Notes: generated by a model not told the origin, from the sequence alone. A stretch of 64,000 nucleotides of DNA from JBEIHX01 sp040381075 (GCA_040381075.1 JBEIHX010000016.1:16277-80276); one strand, 5' to 3'; positions 9,495 through 18,072 are shown, numbered from the stretch's first letter. Made by a program: numbers and translations.

Positions 9495-10163
9495 ATGATG
9501 CGCCTTCTTGTTCCTGGCTGCCTCGCCGCGCTCGCGGCCTGCACCAATCCTCCCCCGACCTCCCCGCAGCAACCAGACGTCCCGCAGCGTTCCGCAAGCG
9601 CGGGCGTCGCGCCGGCGCAGGGCGAGGGCGCGCGCCCGGCAGGTGTTGCGGAGGCGGTTTTCGCCGGCGGGTGTTTCTGGTGCGTTGAGGCGGATTTCGA
9701 CAAGGCGCCCGGCGTGATCCAGACGATTTCAGGCTATACGGGCGGCCGGCTCGCCAATCCGCGCTACGAGGACGTGGTGAGCGAGACGACTGGACATTAT
9801 GAGGCGGTGAAGGTCGTCTATGACCCGACCCAGACGACCTATGAGGCGCTTACGGACTACTTCTTCCGTCACGTCGATCCGACGGATCCGGGCGGGCAGT
9901 TCTGCGATCGCGGAGACAGCTATCGCACTGCGATTTTTGCAACGCCGGCGCAGCGTCCCGCAGCAGAGGCCGTGCGCGCGCGCATCACCGCGTCGGGGGC
10001 CCTTGCCGGACCGGTCGTGACGCCGGTCCTGGACGCACAGAGGTTCTGGCCGGCCGAGACATACCATCAGGACTATTACCGCAAGAACCCTGTCCGCTAC
10101 CGGATCTACCGCACCGGGTGCGGCCGTGACGCCCGGGTGCGCGCGGTCTGGGGCGCGCGCTAG
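9495..10163 (+). CDS. msrA: peptide-methionine (S)-S-oxide reductase, lipoprotein form
   Basis: Reduces methionine-S-sulfoxide in oxidised proteins. The MsrA core starts near residue 51 and holds the catalytic motif FAGGCFWCVE (Cys60), followed by GYTGG and TTGHYEAVKVVYDP, all typical. An N-terminal signal with a lipobox ending at Cys16 (LAAC) and a Pro/Gln-rich linker predicts a membrane-anchored periplasmic enzyme rather than the usual cytoplasmic one, fitting repair of exported proteins. It follows tamB by 53 bp and may be cotranscribed. Confidence 0.93.
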   Translation: MMRLLVPGCLAALAACTNPPPTSPQQPDVPQRSASAGVAPAQGEGARPAGVAEAVFAGGCFWCVEADFDKAPGVIQTISGYTGGRLANPRYEDVVSETTGHYEAVKVVYDPTQTTYEALTDYFFRHVDPTDPGGQFCDRGDSYRTAIFATPAQRPAAEAVRARITASGALAGPVVTPVLDAQRFWPAETYHQDYYRKNPVRYRIYRTGCGRDARVRAVWGAR

Positions 10164-10321
10164 GGCGCCGCGCCCTATGGCGTCATGCCCGATGGCGTCA
10201 TGGGACATGGCGCAGCCAGGTCTCGACGGCGCATTCCAGCCGGACGCCCCGGGCCGGCCCAACCGGCGGGCCGCCCGGGGCGGGACTGCGCGCGGTGATG
10301 CGCCTCGCCCACCCGCCAGAT

Positions 10322-10395
10322 GTCCGCCAGACGTCCGCCAGACGTCCGCCAGACGTCCTCCAGACGGCCGACAGCGGTCCGACATCGGTCCGACA
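10322..10395. repeat. 11-bp tandem repeats, two related units
   Basis: Three exact copies of GTCCGCCAGAC (10322-10354) are followed by a one-base variant (10355-10365) and then by two copies of a related unit, GTCCGACATCG. The array lies in the 270-bp gap between the convergent msrA and the PQQ dehydrogenase genes. Eleven bases is close to one DNA helical turn. Confidence 0.85.
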
Positions 10396-10433
10396 TCGGT
10401 CCGCCGCCGGGCGAGCAGACGGCCGCGGGGCGA

Positions 10434-12626
10434 TCAGCGACCCTTGGCGGCTTCCTGGGTGCGGTAGGCTGTCGTGGCCTCGGTGATCAGATAGGCCCTG
10501 ATCGCTTCGGCGTCGGCCGGCGTGACCCACCGGGCGAATGACACCATGCCCTGCGCGGCGAGACGCCCGTCAATGACGATCTCCCTGAAGTAGGCCGGAT
10601 CACCCAGGGCGGCCGACATGCGCAGATCCGGAATGACGCCAGCGCCTTCCGCGCCAACCCCATGGCAGACTGCGCAGTTTCCGTTGTAGGCGGCGAGCCC
10701 GGCCTGGATGGTGCGCGCCGTTCCCGTTTGCTTTGGCGGGGCCGGAAACTCGGCCTTGGCGAATTCCAGTTTCGGCACGACGCCCTTCCCGCCGAGCTTG
10801 TAAACCAGCAACCGGCCATTTTCCGGGGGGGCCTTTCGGTCGTTCGGAACGGCGAAGCCGGCGACCAGAAAATACACCGATCCGAACCCGGAATTGACAG
10901 CCACATATTGCTCCCCGTCGACCGTATACGTGATCGGCCCGGCCAGCGTGGCGGCGTAAGTTTCGCTTTCCCAGAGCTTCGCGCCGGTCCTGGCGTCATA
11001 GGCGACGAAGCGGCCATCGGCGGCGCCCTGGAAGACGAGGCCGCCCGCTGTCGCAAGCGTGCCGCCATTCCATGGACCCTTGTGCTGCACGCTCCAGGCC
11101 GGCTTCTGGGCGACCGGATCCCAGGCGACCAGCATGCCTGTCATCGTGGCTGCAATGGCCTTGCGGGCGGTTGGATCGGGCGGCAGGGAAGCCGCCAGGA
11201 AATCCGTGCCGGTGTTCCAGGCGCCGGGCCGGTACTGAAAGTTGGCGTCGCGCTGGAAGGCGGCGCCCATCTCCTGGGCCGGAAGATAGACATAGCCAGT
11301 CTGTGGCGAAAACGACATCGGGTGCCAGTTGTGTCCGCCATACGAGGAGGGAAACACCAGCGCAGGCTTGCCGTCCGTGTACCGCGCCTTCGGATCCTCC
11401 ACGGGTCGCCCGGTCGTCCTGTCGATGGCGCTCGCCCAGGTGGTGGTGACGTATTTCTCCGCTGAGATCAGCGCGCCGTTGGTCCGGTCGATGACATAGA
11501 AGAAGCCGTTCTTGGGCGCCTGCATGGCGACCTGGCGGGGCTTGCCGTCGATCGTCAGGGTGGCGAGCATGATCTGCTGGGTGGCGGTGTAGTCCCACGT
11601 GTCGCCCGGGGTCGTCTGGTAGTGCCACCTGTAGGCCCCGGTGTCGGGATTGAGAGCCACGATCGAGGACAGGAACAGATTGTCGCCCTTGCCGCCGGAA
11701 CGCACCTCGTGGTTCCAGGGCGCGCCATTGCCGACCCCGATCAGGAGCTGATCGAGTTCCTGGTCATAGACGATTGAATCCCACACCGTGCCGCCGCCGC
11801 CGGACGTCTTCCAGGCGCCGTCGGACCATGTGGCGCTCGCCGTGCGCGCCAGCACATCGTCGGACGCCGCGCCGTCAGGTTCGCCATCGGGATTTGGCGT
11901 CGTGTAGAAACGCCACGCCTGGGCGCCGGTGTCTGCATCATAGGCCGTCACGTAGCCGCGCACGCCGTACTCGGCGCCGCCATTGCCGATCACAACCTTG
12001 CCTTTGATCACGCGCGGCGCGCCTGTGATGGTGTAGGGCTTTGACTGATCGACGGTGACGACCGACCAGACCTCCCTGCCGCTGGCGGCGTCGAGCGCAA
12101 CGAGCCGGCCGTCCAGAACGCCCACAAAAACCTTGCCGTTCCAGACCGCAACGCCACGATTGACAACATCGCAGCAGGCCTTCTGGCCGACCGCCTTGTC
12201 GACCGCAGGATCATAGGCCCACAGCTGCTCTCCGGTTTTGGCGTTGAATGCGCGCACCCTGGACCAGGGCTCGCTGGTGTAGAGCACGCCGTCGACGACG
12301 ATCGGCGTGGCTTCGACGCCGCGATTGGTTCCAAGGTCGACCGACCAGGCCAGGCCGAGCGTGTTCACGTTTGCGGTGGTGATCTTGTCGAGCGGGCTGA
12401 AGCGCTGCTCGGAATAGGTGCGCCCATGGGTGAGCCAGTTGCCCGGATCCGCATCCGCCGCGAGGATGCGCTCTGCGGTGACCGCGCCGGGCCCCGCCGG
12501 TTTCCTGTCGGCGCAGCCGGAAAGCCCTGCGCTCAAGGCCAAAGCCGCCCCGACAGCAGCAGCCAGCGCCGCGGGGCGTTTGCGCCACGGCGCCGCCGCC
12601 GTCGCGAGACAGATCCTTCGTGTCAT
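10434..12626 (-). CDS. PQQ-dependent dehydrogenase with C-terminal cytochrome c domain (quinohaemoprotein type)
   Basis: Oxidises an alcohol or similar substrate in the periplasm and passes electrons to its own haem. Residues 1-38 form a lipoprotein signal with lipobox LSGC (Cys38). A large eight-bladed PQQ propeller follows, with tryptophan-docking repeats and the vicinal disulphide KACCDVVNRG near residue 150. The last 90 residues carry the haem c motif CAVCH (near residue 650). At 730 residues it matches type II quinohaemoprotein dehydrogenases. GGGAGG lies seven bases before the ATG at 12626. The substrate cannot be read from sequence; no PQQ biosynthesis genes are in the window. Confidence 0.9.
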   Translation of the reverse strand: MTRRICLATAAAPWRKRPAALAAAVGAALALSAGLSGCADRKPAGPGAVTAERILAADADPGNWLTHGRTYSEQRFSPLDKITTANVNTLGLAWSVDLGTNRGVEATPIVVDGVLYTSEPWSRVRAFNAKTGEQLWAYDPAVDKAVGQKACCDVVNRGVAVWNGKVFVGVLDGRLVALDAASGREVWSVVTVDQSKPYTITGAPRVIKGKVVIGNGGAEYGVRGYVTAYDADTGAQAWRFYTTPNPDGEPDGAASDDVLARTASATWSDGAWKTSGGGGTVWDSIVYDQELDQLLIGVGNGAPWNHEVRSGGKGDNLFLSSIVALNPDTGAYRWHYQTTPGDTWDYTATQQIMLATLTIDGKPRQVAMQAPKNGFFYVIDRTNGALISAEKYVTTTWASAIDRTTGRPVEDPKARYTDGKPALVFPSSYGGHNWHPMSFSPQTGYVYLPAQEMGAAFQRDANFQYRPGAWNTGTDFLAASLPPDPTARKAIAATMTGMLVAWDPVAQKPAWSVQHKGPWNGGTLATAGGLVFQGAADGRFVAYDARTGAKLWESETYAATLAGPITYTVDGEQYVAVNSGFGSVYFLVAGFAVPNDRKAPPENGRLLVYKLGGKGVVPKLEFAKAEFPAPPKQTGTARTIQAGLAAYNGNCAVCHGVGAEGAGVIPDLRMSAALGDPAYFREIVIDGRLAAQGMVSFARWVTPADAEAIRAYLITEATTAYRTQEAAKGR

Positions 12627-12759
12627 GGTCCATCCTCCCGTTGCGCCGTTTGCGCCTGTGCATGGAAAGCCTGCGCATGCCAGACCGACGCTTGTTTGGC
12701 GTCAGTGTGCGGCCTCGCCGGCGCCTCGACAAGCCGTCACGTCACGAAAGCGGTGATGC

Positions 12760-13896
12760 TCAGTCAGCGCGGCTGCGCGCCGCCCGGGCGGCGCCAAAGA
12801 GGTCATGTTTGCGCAGCAGGCCGCGAAATTGATGGTAGGTCAGGCCCAGGCTGTCTGCAGCCCTCGACTGACTGCCGCCCGTGCGCGCAAGCGCCGCGCG
12901 CAACAGCGCGACCTCAAAGGCGGCGACACTGGCTTCAAAGGGGGCCTCAAAGGGTGCCTCAAAGGGGGCCGCATGCGGCTCGGACGGCAGGCGCTGGCCA
13001 TGCGCCGCCTGCGGTGCGACGGGCGTCGGCGCGGCGCCGTCCATGTCGCGGCGCAAGGCGCCTGTCGGATCGGCGGCCGGACCGCCGGTCAGATCACGCG
13101 GCGGGCGGAATGGGGAGCGGAAGGGATCAATCTCGACAATGCCGATCGGTTCGTCGGGGGCGCCGGCGGCGGCCCAGCGGGCGACGGCGCGTTCGGCGGC
13201 GTTCTTGAGTTCGCGCACATTGCCGGGCCAGGCGTAAGCCTCCAGGGCTTCGATGGCGGAAAGCCTGAAGCCTGGAAACACTTCACCGAGTTCGCGGGCC
13301 ATGGCGCGGGCGAAGTGGCGCGCCAGAAGCGCAATGTCCTCCTGGCGCGCCCGCAGCGGCGGCAGGGTGATGACGTCGAAGGCGAGCCGGTCGAGGAGGT
13401 CGGCGCGAAACTTTCCGGCCGCGGCGCGCGCCGGCAGATCGACGTTTGCGGCCGCCACCACCCGCACGTCGCAGGTCAGCGTCCGTTCACCGCCAAGCCG
13501 CTCGAACTCGCCGTATTCGATCACCCGCAGAAGCTTCTCCTGCACCCGGGCGGACGCGCTGGCGATCTCGTCCAGAAAAAGCGTGCCGCCGTCGGCAAGT
13601 TCAAATCGCCCGCGCCGGCGTTCTGCGGCGCCGGTGAAGGCGCCGCGCTCGTGGCCGAACAGCTCGCTTTCCAGCAGTTCCTCCGACAGGGCCGCGCAAT
13701 TGACGCGCACCAGCGCCCGTTCCCATCGCCGTGACAGATAATGCAGCCGTCCGGCGATCAGCTCCTTGCCGGAGCCACGCTCGCCGATGACCAGGATCGG
13801 CCGGTCGAGCCTGGCTGCGCCGGACACGCGATCAAGCGCCTCCAGCCACAGCGGCGCCTCACCGATCAGAGGCGGCGGATCGCGCACATCCAGCAT
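12760..13896 (-). CDS. pspF: PspF, sigma-54 enhancer-binding activator of the psp operon
   Basis: A AAA+ activator without a receiver domain, as in PspF. It has Walker A GERGSGKE, the sigma-54 contact loop GAFTGA, the sensor region LPPLRARQEDI and a C-terminal Fis-type helix-turn-helix (SQSRAADSLGLTYHQF). Length 378 residues; PspF is usually about 330, the extra coming from a low-complexity linker that includes three in-frame 12-bp units coding PFEA. It is transcribed away from the psp genes, so the 13897-14109 gap holds both promoters. In the known system PspA binds and silences PspF until membrane stress. Confidence 0.93.
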   Translation of the reverse strand: MLDVRDPPPLIGEAPLWLEALDRVSGAARLDRPILVIGERGSGKELIAGRLHYLSRRWERALVRVNCAALSEELLESELFGHERGAFTGAAERRRGRFELADGGTLFLDEIASASARVQEKLLRVIEYGEFERLGGERTLTCDVRVVAAANVDLPARAAAGKFRADLLDRLAFDVITLPPLRARQEDIALLARHFARAMARELGEVFPGFRLSAIEALEAYAWPGNVRELKNAAERAVARWAAAGAPDEPIGIVEIDPFRSPFRPPRDLTGGPAADPTGALRRDMDGAAPTPVAPQAAHGQRLPSEPHAAPFEAPFEAPFEASVAAFEVALLRAALARTGGSQSRAADSLGLTYHQFRGLLRKHDLFGAARAARSRAD

Positions 13897-13984
13897 GACT
13901 CCTGTTTAGCGGTTCTCGCTATATTTGGTCAAATCGAGTGGTTTTCTTGGCTATTCTTGGCGGGCGCGCCGCGGCCATTTCAAC

Positions 13985-14001
13985 ATAAAACATTGTTTTA
14001 T
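13985..14001. promoter_or_regulatory. perfect inverted repeat, candidate PspF upstream activating site
   Basis: ATAAAAC-ATT-GTTTTAT is a perfect 7-bp inverted repeat with a 3-bp centre. It ends 24 bp upstream of the sigma-54 promoter element, a plausible place for activator binding, and lies in an AT-rich patch. Its role as a PspF site is inferred from position only. Confidence 0.5.
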
Positions 14002-14025
14002 AGAGTATTTTTCGGCGGCCACACC

Positions 14026-14043
14026 TTGGCGCCTGGATTGCGA
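14026..14043 (+). promoter_or_regulatory. sigma-54 (-24/-12) promoter of the psp operon
   Basis: TTGGCGCCTGGATTGC matches the sigma-54 consensus, with GG and GC separated by exactly ten bases. It lies 66 bp upstream of the first small ORF and downstream of the divergent pspF, exactly where a PspF-dependent promoter should be. Confidence 0.85.
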
Positions 14044-14109
14044 AGAGATCAGTGTTTCGCCGGGACTGCGGCCAGTGGGGCTGCACCAGCGAAGCCAGGA
14101 GATAAGGCC

Positions 14110-14220
14110 GTGAACACCTATTCCCTTTTTACGCGCACCCTGTGTGGCCTGGCGATGGTCGCGATGGTCGTTGTGGCCGGCGTCCTGACGGTGGCGACGG
14201 CGGGCGTCGGGATTGTCTGA
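14110..14220 (+). CDS. 36-residue membrane peptide heading the psp operon
   Basis: A GTG-started ORF preceded by AGGAG (spacing about nine). The product is a short polar start (residues 1-9) followed by one hydrophobic helix rich in Val, Ala and Met (about residues 11-36). It is the first gene after the sigma-54 promoter and ends 86 bp before pspA, so it should be induced with the psp response. It is too short for homology by eye and matches no named Psp protein; a membrane-stress micropeptide is the inference. Confidence 0.6.
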   Translation: MNTYSLFTRTLCGLAMVAMVVVAGVLTVATAGVGIV

Positions 14221-14306
14221 GCCGGGCCGCGCGCCTGTCATCCGCGGCGGCGAAGCCCCAGCGCGCCGCCGCCGCACCACGGATCCCAAAGACAAGGACT
14301 GATCCC

Positions 14307-14948
14307 ATGGCGGTCTTCTCACGCCTCGGCGACATCCTGAATGCAGATATCGACGCGGTCATTGCGGCGTCCGGCGACCCGTCGCGCACGGCGCGGCTGG
14401 TGGTGCAGGAAGTCGAGGACACCCTGGTCGAGGTTCGCATCCAGGCTGCGCGCGGCATCGCCGAATTGCGCGACCACGAGCGGCGCACCGAGGCGCTCGC
14501 CGCGGCGGTGGCCGACTGGGCGCAGAAAGCCGAGTTCGCGCTCGCCAAGGACCGTGAGGACCTGGCGCGCGGCGCGCTCGCCGCCAGGAAGCGCGCCAGC
14601 GAGGAATTTGACGCGGCGGAGAGCCTTCGCAGCGCCTGCGCAGCGCGCACGGCCAAGGCCCAGCGCGACCTCAAGAGCCTCGAGGTCAGACTTGAAGAGG
14701 CCCGCAAGGCGGCCAGGCGCGCGCAGAGCGCGCGTCAGGCGCGCCCGTCGGACGACGACCTGAACCGTTCGTTCGGCGCACGCGCCGCCGCAGCAGAGGC
14801 AGTGGAGCAGGAATTTGCATCTTCAGCGCCCGACCCGCGCGCGTCGCGCGGGCTCAATGAAGCGCTTGAGGACCTGAAGCGGGGTGATGACATCGAGCGG
14901 GAGCTTGAGGAGTTGCGCCGCCGGTTGATCGAGAAAAAGGAGGCATAG
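14307..14948 (+). CDS. pspA: phage-shock protein A
   Basis: A peripheral inner-membrane protein of the ESCRT-III/Vipp1 superfamily that stabilises stressed membranes and restrains PspF. 213 residues, nearly all charged coiled coil, with the characteristic start MAVFSRLGDILNADIDAV and an N-terminal amphipathic helix. AAGGA lies eight bases before the ATG. pspB begins four bases after its stop. Confidence 0.93.
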   Translation: MAVFSRLGDILNADIDAVIAASGDPSRTARLVVQEVEDTLVEVRIQAARGIAELRDHERRTEALAAAVADWAQKAEFALAKDREDLARGALAARKRASEEFDAAESLRSACAARTAKAQRDLKSLEVRLEEARKAARRAQSARQARPSDDDLNRSFGARAAAAEAVEQEFASSAPDPRASRGLNEALEDLKRGDDIERELEELRRRLIEKKEA

Positions 14949-14951
14949 GAC

Positions 14952-15227
14952 ATGGAACATCTGATCCTGGGAGACACCGAAGGGCTCGCGGCCCTGATCG
15001 CAGTGATGTTAGGCTGTGTGCTGATAATCGGAATTCTGTTTATCGGCGTGCCCTGGCTGATCCTGCACTTCATCACGCAGTGGCGAAAATCCAACGCCCT
15101 CACCGCCGACGATGAGCGGATGCTGTCGGACATCTGGCAGACCGCCAAGAAGATGGAAACGCGCATTGAGGCGCTCGAGAAAATTCTCGACGCACAGGAC
15201 CCCGACTGGAGGAAGACCCATGGCTGA
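14952..15227 (+). CDS. pspB: phage-shock protein B
   Basis: A 91-residue protein with one N-terminal transmembrane helix (about residues 13-37) and a cytoplasmic coiled coil (LTADDERMLSDIWQTAKKME), the normal PspB layout. With PspC it senses membrane damage and releases PspF from PspA. Its last eight bases overlap the start of pspC. Confidence 0.9.
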   Translation: MEHLILGDTEGLAALIAVMLGCVLIIGILFIGVPWLILHFITQWRKSNALTADDERMLSDIWQTAKKMETRIEALEKILDAQDPDWRKTHG

Positions 15228-15648
15228 CGCCTATGACAACTCTCCCAATCCCCGCCGTCTTTATCGCAGCCCCAATGATCGCGTGATCTCCGGCGTCTGC
15301 GGGGGACTTGCGGAGAATTACGGGTGGGATCCGACGCTGCTGCGTCTCATCGCGCTTGCGCTGCTGTTCTTCGCCGGACCGATCTGCCTCATCGTCTACG
15401 TGGTTTTGTGGGTGATCACGCCCAAGCGCATCGGGCCGCTGCGCACGCTCGCGCCTGAGGAGGATCGGTTCTGGCGCGGCGTTTCGGCCAAGCCGGCGGT
15501 CGTGTTCTCCAATCTGAAATACAAAATGCGTGACCTTGACCAACGCCTGCAGGCGCTCGAGCGGGCCGCAGTGTCAGAGGAAGCCCAGCTGAAGCGGGCA
15601 TTCAAGGATCTCGAACGCAGCGCAGCCGGCGCGGACCGCGCGCCGTGA
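15220..15648 (+). CDS. pspC: phage-shock protein C
   Basis: 142 residues with the PspC domain (residues 11-70): the motif RVISGVCGGLAENYGW, then a membrane segment (LIALALLFFAGPICLIVYVVL). A cytoplasmic coiled-coil tail follows, longer than in enteric PspC. GGAGGAAG upstream of the ATG overlaps the end of pspB. It works with PspB as the membrane sensor. Confidence 0.92.
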   Translation: MADAYDNSPNPRRLYRSPNDRVISGVCGGLAENYGWDPTLLRLIALALLFFAGPICLIVYVVLWVITPKRIGPLRTLAPEEDRFWRGVSAKPAVVFSNLKYKMRDLDQRLQALERAAVSEEAQLKRAFKDLERSAAGADRAP

Positions 15649-15691
15649 GGCGACGACGCCGCGCCGCCTCCTTCCTTCACAGGAGCATGTC

Positions 15692-15925
15692 ATGCAGGGG
15701 ATCATAACAGTCAGCTTCGCGACACTCCTCGCCGCGGTTTCCCTGGTCGGCGCACTCAGCGGGCCGGCGCGCGCCGGCGCCCAGGGCGACGTGACCATTG
15801 AGGCCGGTTTCATGGCGCTGAACCTCGACTTCTCGCGCAGCCACGGCGTCACCGTCGCGATCACTGCACGCGAGTGCGGCAAGACGGGCGCCTGCCAGGG
15901 CCTCAGGATCCTGCGCCGGTCATGA
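15692..15925 (+). CDS. small secreted protein at the end of the psp operon
   Basis: 77 residues: a clear signal peptide (cleavage after ARA, near residue 28) and a mature part of about 49 residues with two cysteines (ECGKTGACQG) that could form a disulphide. AGGAG lies seven bases before the ATG. It is 43 bp downstream of pspC on the same strand, with no terminator visible between them, so it is probably cotranscribed. I do not recognise the family. Confidence 0.6.
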   Translation: MQGIITVSFATLLAAVSLVGALSGPARAGAQGDVTIEAGFMALNLDFSRSHGVTVAITARECGKTGACQGLRILRRS

Positions 15926-15930
15926 CGGCG

Positions 15931-17745
15931 TCACACGCCGGCGGGCGGCGGGTGCGCGGCGCTGCGGAAGCGGTTGGGATCAACAGCGCGCCGGGCGCCG
16001 CGATCGAGCGGCGAGGGTTCGCCCAGGAGATCGCTGACCACGGCCTCCGCGGCGAGCGGCCCCGTCGTCAGGCCGCGCGCGCCCAGGCCCGTGACAACCC
16101 CCAGTCCCTGCGCCAGGACGCCGGCGGCGGGCAGGCGGTCGCGCAGGCCCGCCCGGACGCTTGTCCGTCCCGCCAGGGGCGCCGGGCCAATGGCTGCGGC
16201 GAGTTCGGCGGCGAGTTTCGGGGCCAGGGCGGTGAGCGCAGCGCGGTTGCGCGCATGGTCTGCGTCGCTTGGGGCCAGCGCGGCGAAATCGGCTTCCGCT
16301 CCGACTGGGTCGAAGGTTGCGCCGAACATCAGTGCGTTGCCGTCCGCCAGGGCATAGGCGCCGCCGGTGATCGGCCTCGACAGGGCCGGACCCGGCCGCG
16401 CCCAGGAGATCTGACCCTGGCGCCGTTCGATCGGCAGAAACGCGCCCTGCGCAAGCCGGTCGCACGCGGGCCCGCCCGCAAGCACGACAAGATCGCCCGA
16501 CCACACGCATGCGCCGCCCGGATCGAAGGCGCGCCAGGCGGCGAGGCCAGGCGGGCCGTCCTCCCGGGCCAGCCGGTCGACCGGGTGCGCCAGCAGGACG
16601 TGCGCTCCGCGGCACATGGCTTCCACAGCGTCGCGCGGGCGCAGAACGCCGCCCAGGCCAAGCTCGAGCATGTCGCCAGCCACCCCGGGGCGCAGCACGT
16701 CATCGGGCAGGGGGGGGTCTGCCAGGAGGCGTGCGGCGCGCGCCGGGTCCGCCACAACCTGGCTGATGCCGGTTTCCGCATAGGCGTGCGGCGCGACGTC
16801 ACGATAGGTGTCGCGCGCAAACAGAAAGGCGGCGCGCAGGAAGCGCTGGGCGGGCGTGTCTGTCAAATCCAGCCGCGGGCTCACCAACCCCGCCGGATTT
16901 CCGCTCGCCCCGTCAGCCAGCCGCGCCCGCGCATCAACGATCGTCACGCTGAGACCGCGGCGCAGCAGCGCGCAGGCAGCGGACGCCCCGGCGATGCCGG
17001 CCCCGACGACGAGGGCTGAGCGGGGGCGCGGATCTGGCGCCGGAACGCCCGGCAGGCGCGCCTCGAGACGTTCGCGCTTGGGGCCGAAGCCGGGGGCGCG
17101 GGCGACCTCAAATCCGGCCGATGCGAGACCGCGTCGGACGGCCCCGGCGACGGAGTAGGTGGCGACACGGGCCCCTGGCTGCGACAGGCGCCGCAGGGCT
17201 GCGAACACGGCGGGCGACCACAGCTCGGGATTGCGGGAGGGTGCGAAGCCGTCGAGAAACCAGGCGTCGGCCGCCAGATCGAGGGCTTCAAGGCCGGCCA
17301 CATCGTCCTGCAGGAGCGTCAGGCAAAAGCCGTCTTCAGCGAACCACAGGCGTTGCAGGCCGCGCGCGCGCACCGGCCAGCGCGCGAGCAGGCGCTCAGC
17401 CAGCGGCGCCAGGCGGGTGTAGCCCGCGAGTGCGCGCGCCGCGTCAGCGCGCGACAGCGGGAATCCTTCGAGGCTCAGGACGTGCAGCACGCCGCCGGCG
17501 GGGCGGTGGCGTCGCCAGGCGTCCCACAGGGCGAGGATATTGACCCCGGCGCCGAACCCGATCTCCCCGACGGTGAAGACACGGCGGTCGCGCCAGCGTT
17601 CCGGCAGACCGGCGCCGCGCAGGAACACCGCGTCGCTCTCGCCGGCGTCGCCGGCGCTTGCGAAATAAAAGTCCTGGAACACCGAAGAGACGGGGCGCCC
17701 GGACGCGTCAAAGGTGACCGCTGCAGAGGGAGGAAGCCGGCTCAT
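15931..17745 (-). CDS. mnmC: bifunctional tRNA 5-methylaminomethyl-2-thiouridine biosynthesis protein MnmC
   Basis: Finishes the mnm5s2U modification at the wobble position of certain tRNAs. About residues 1-240 are the SAM-dependent methyltransferase (VGEIGFGAGVNILALWDAW, then LDGFAPSRNPELW). Residues 250 to the end are the FAD-dependent oxidoreductase (VVGAGIAGASAACALLRRG). The fused 604-residue form is the classic MnmC. The ATG at 17745 gives MSRLPPS; another four codons upstream is possible. Convergent with the small secreted protein, with only a 5-bp gap. Confidence 0.93.
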   Translation of the reverse strand: MSRLPPSAAVTFDASGRPVSSVFQDFYFASAGDAGESDAVFLRGAGLPERWRDRRVFTVGEIGFGAGVNILALWDAWRRHRPAGGVLHVLSLEGFPLSRADAARALAGYTRLAPLAERLLARWPVRARGLQRLWFAEDGFCLTLLQDDVAGLEALDLAADAWFLDGFAPSRNPELWSPAVFAALRRLSQPGARVATYSVAGAVRRGLASAGFEVARAPGFGPKRERLEARLPGVPAPDPRPRSALVVGAGIAGASAACALLRRGLSVTIVDARARLADGASGNPAGLVSPRLDLTDTPAQRFLRAAFLFARDTYRDVAPHAYAETGISQVVADPARAARLLADPPLPDDVLRPGVAGDMLELGLGGVLRPRDAVEAMCRGAHVLLAHPVDRLAREDGPPGLAAWRAFDPGGACVWSGDLVVLAGGPACDRLAQGAFLPIERRQGQISWARPGPALSRPITGGAYALADGNALMFGATFDPVGAEADFAALAPSDADHARNRAALTALAPKLAAELAAAIGPAPLAGRTSVRAGLRDRLPAAGVLAQGLGVVTGLGARGLTTGPLAAEAVVSDLLGEPSPLDRGARRAVDPNRFRSAAHPPPAGV

Positions 17746-17760
17746 TCCATGCTGCACCGC

Positions 17761-17793
17761 AAAAAAGAAGGGCCGCCCAAGCGGGCGGCCCTT
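17761..17793 (-). terminator. rho-independent terminator of the Pro/Ala-rich lipoprotein gene
   Basis: An 11-bp perfect stem (AAGGGCCGCCC with its complement) with loop GCTT read on the minus strand, followed directly by CTTTTTT. It ends transcription of the lipoprotein gene just before mnmC. Confidence 0.9.
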
Positions 17794-17823
17794 CCCATCC
17801 TGACCGTCTTGCGACGGGTCAGA

Positions 17824-18072
17824 TTACGGGGTCTTCGGCGCTTCAGCCGGAGCCGCCGGAGCAGCCGCATCGGCCGGAGCCGCAGGCGCCGCAGCCGGAT
17901 CGACCGGAGCAGCAGCCGGGTCAACCGGAGCCGGAGCCGGCTCGGTCACAGCGGCCGGAGCCGGCTCAGCCGGGGTCGGCTCGGCGGGAGCTTCCGCCTT
18001 CTTTTGGCACGCAACGAGAGCGATAACGCCGGCCGCAGCCAGAACCGCCAGGGTCTTGTTGATCTTCGTCAT
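17824..18072 (-). CDS. small Pro/Ala-rich lipoprotein
   Basis: 82 residues. MTKINKTLAVLAAAGVIALV precedes a lipobox LVAC (Cys22), then QKKAEAPAEP and a low-complexity Pro/Ala tail built from repeats of the PVDPAAA type. GAAGAGG is eight bases before the chosen ATG at 18072; the ATG at 18078 would be too close to it. The gene stands alone between motA and mnmC with its own terminator. No enzymatic domain; probably a cell-envelope linker. Confidence 0.75.
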   Translation of the reverse strand: MTKINKTLAVLAAAGVIALVACQKKAEAPAEPTPAEPAPAAVTEPAPAPVDPAAAPVDPAAAPAAPADAAAPAAPAEAPKTP

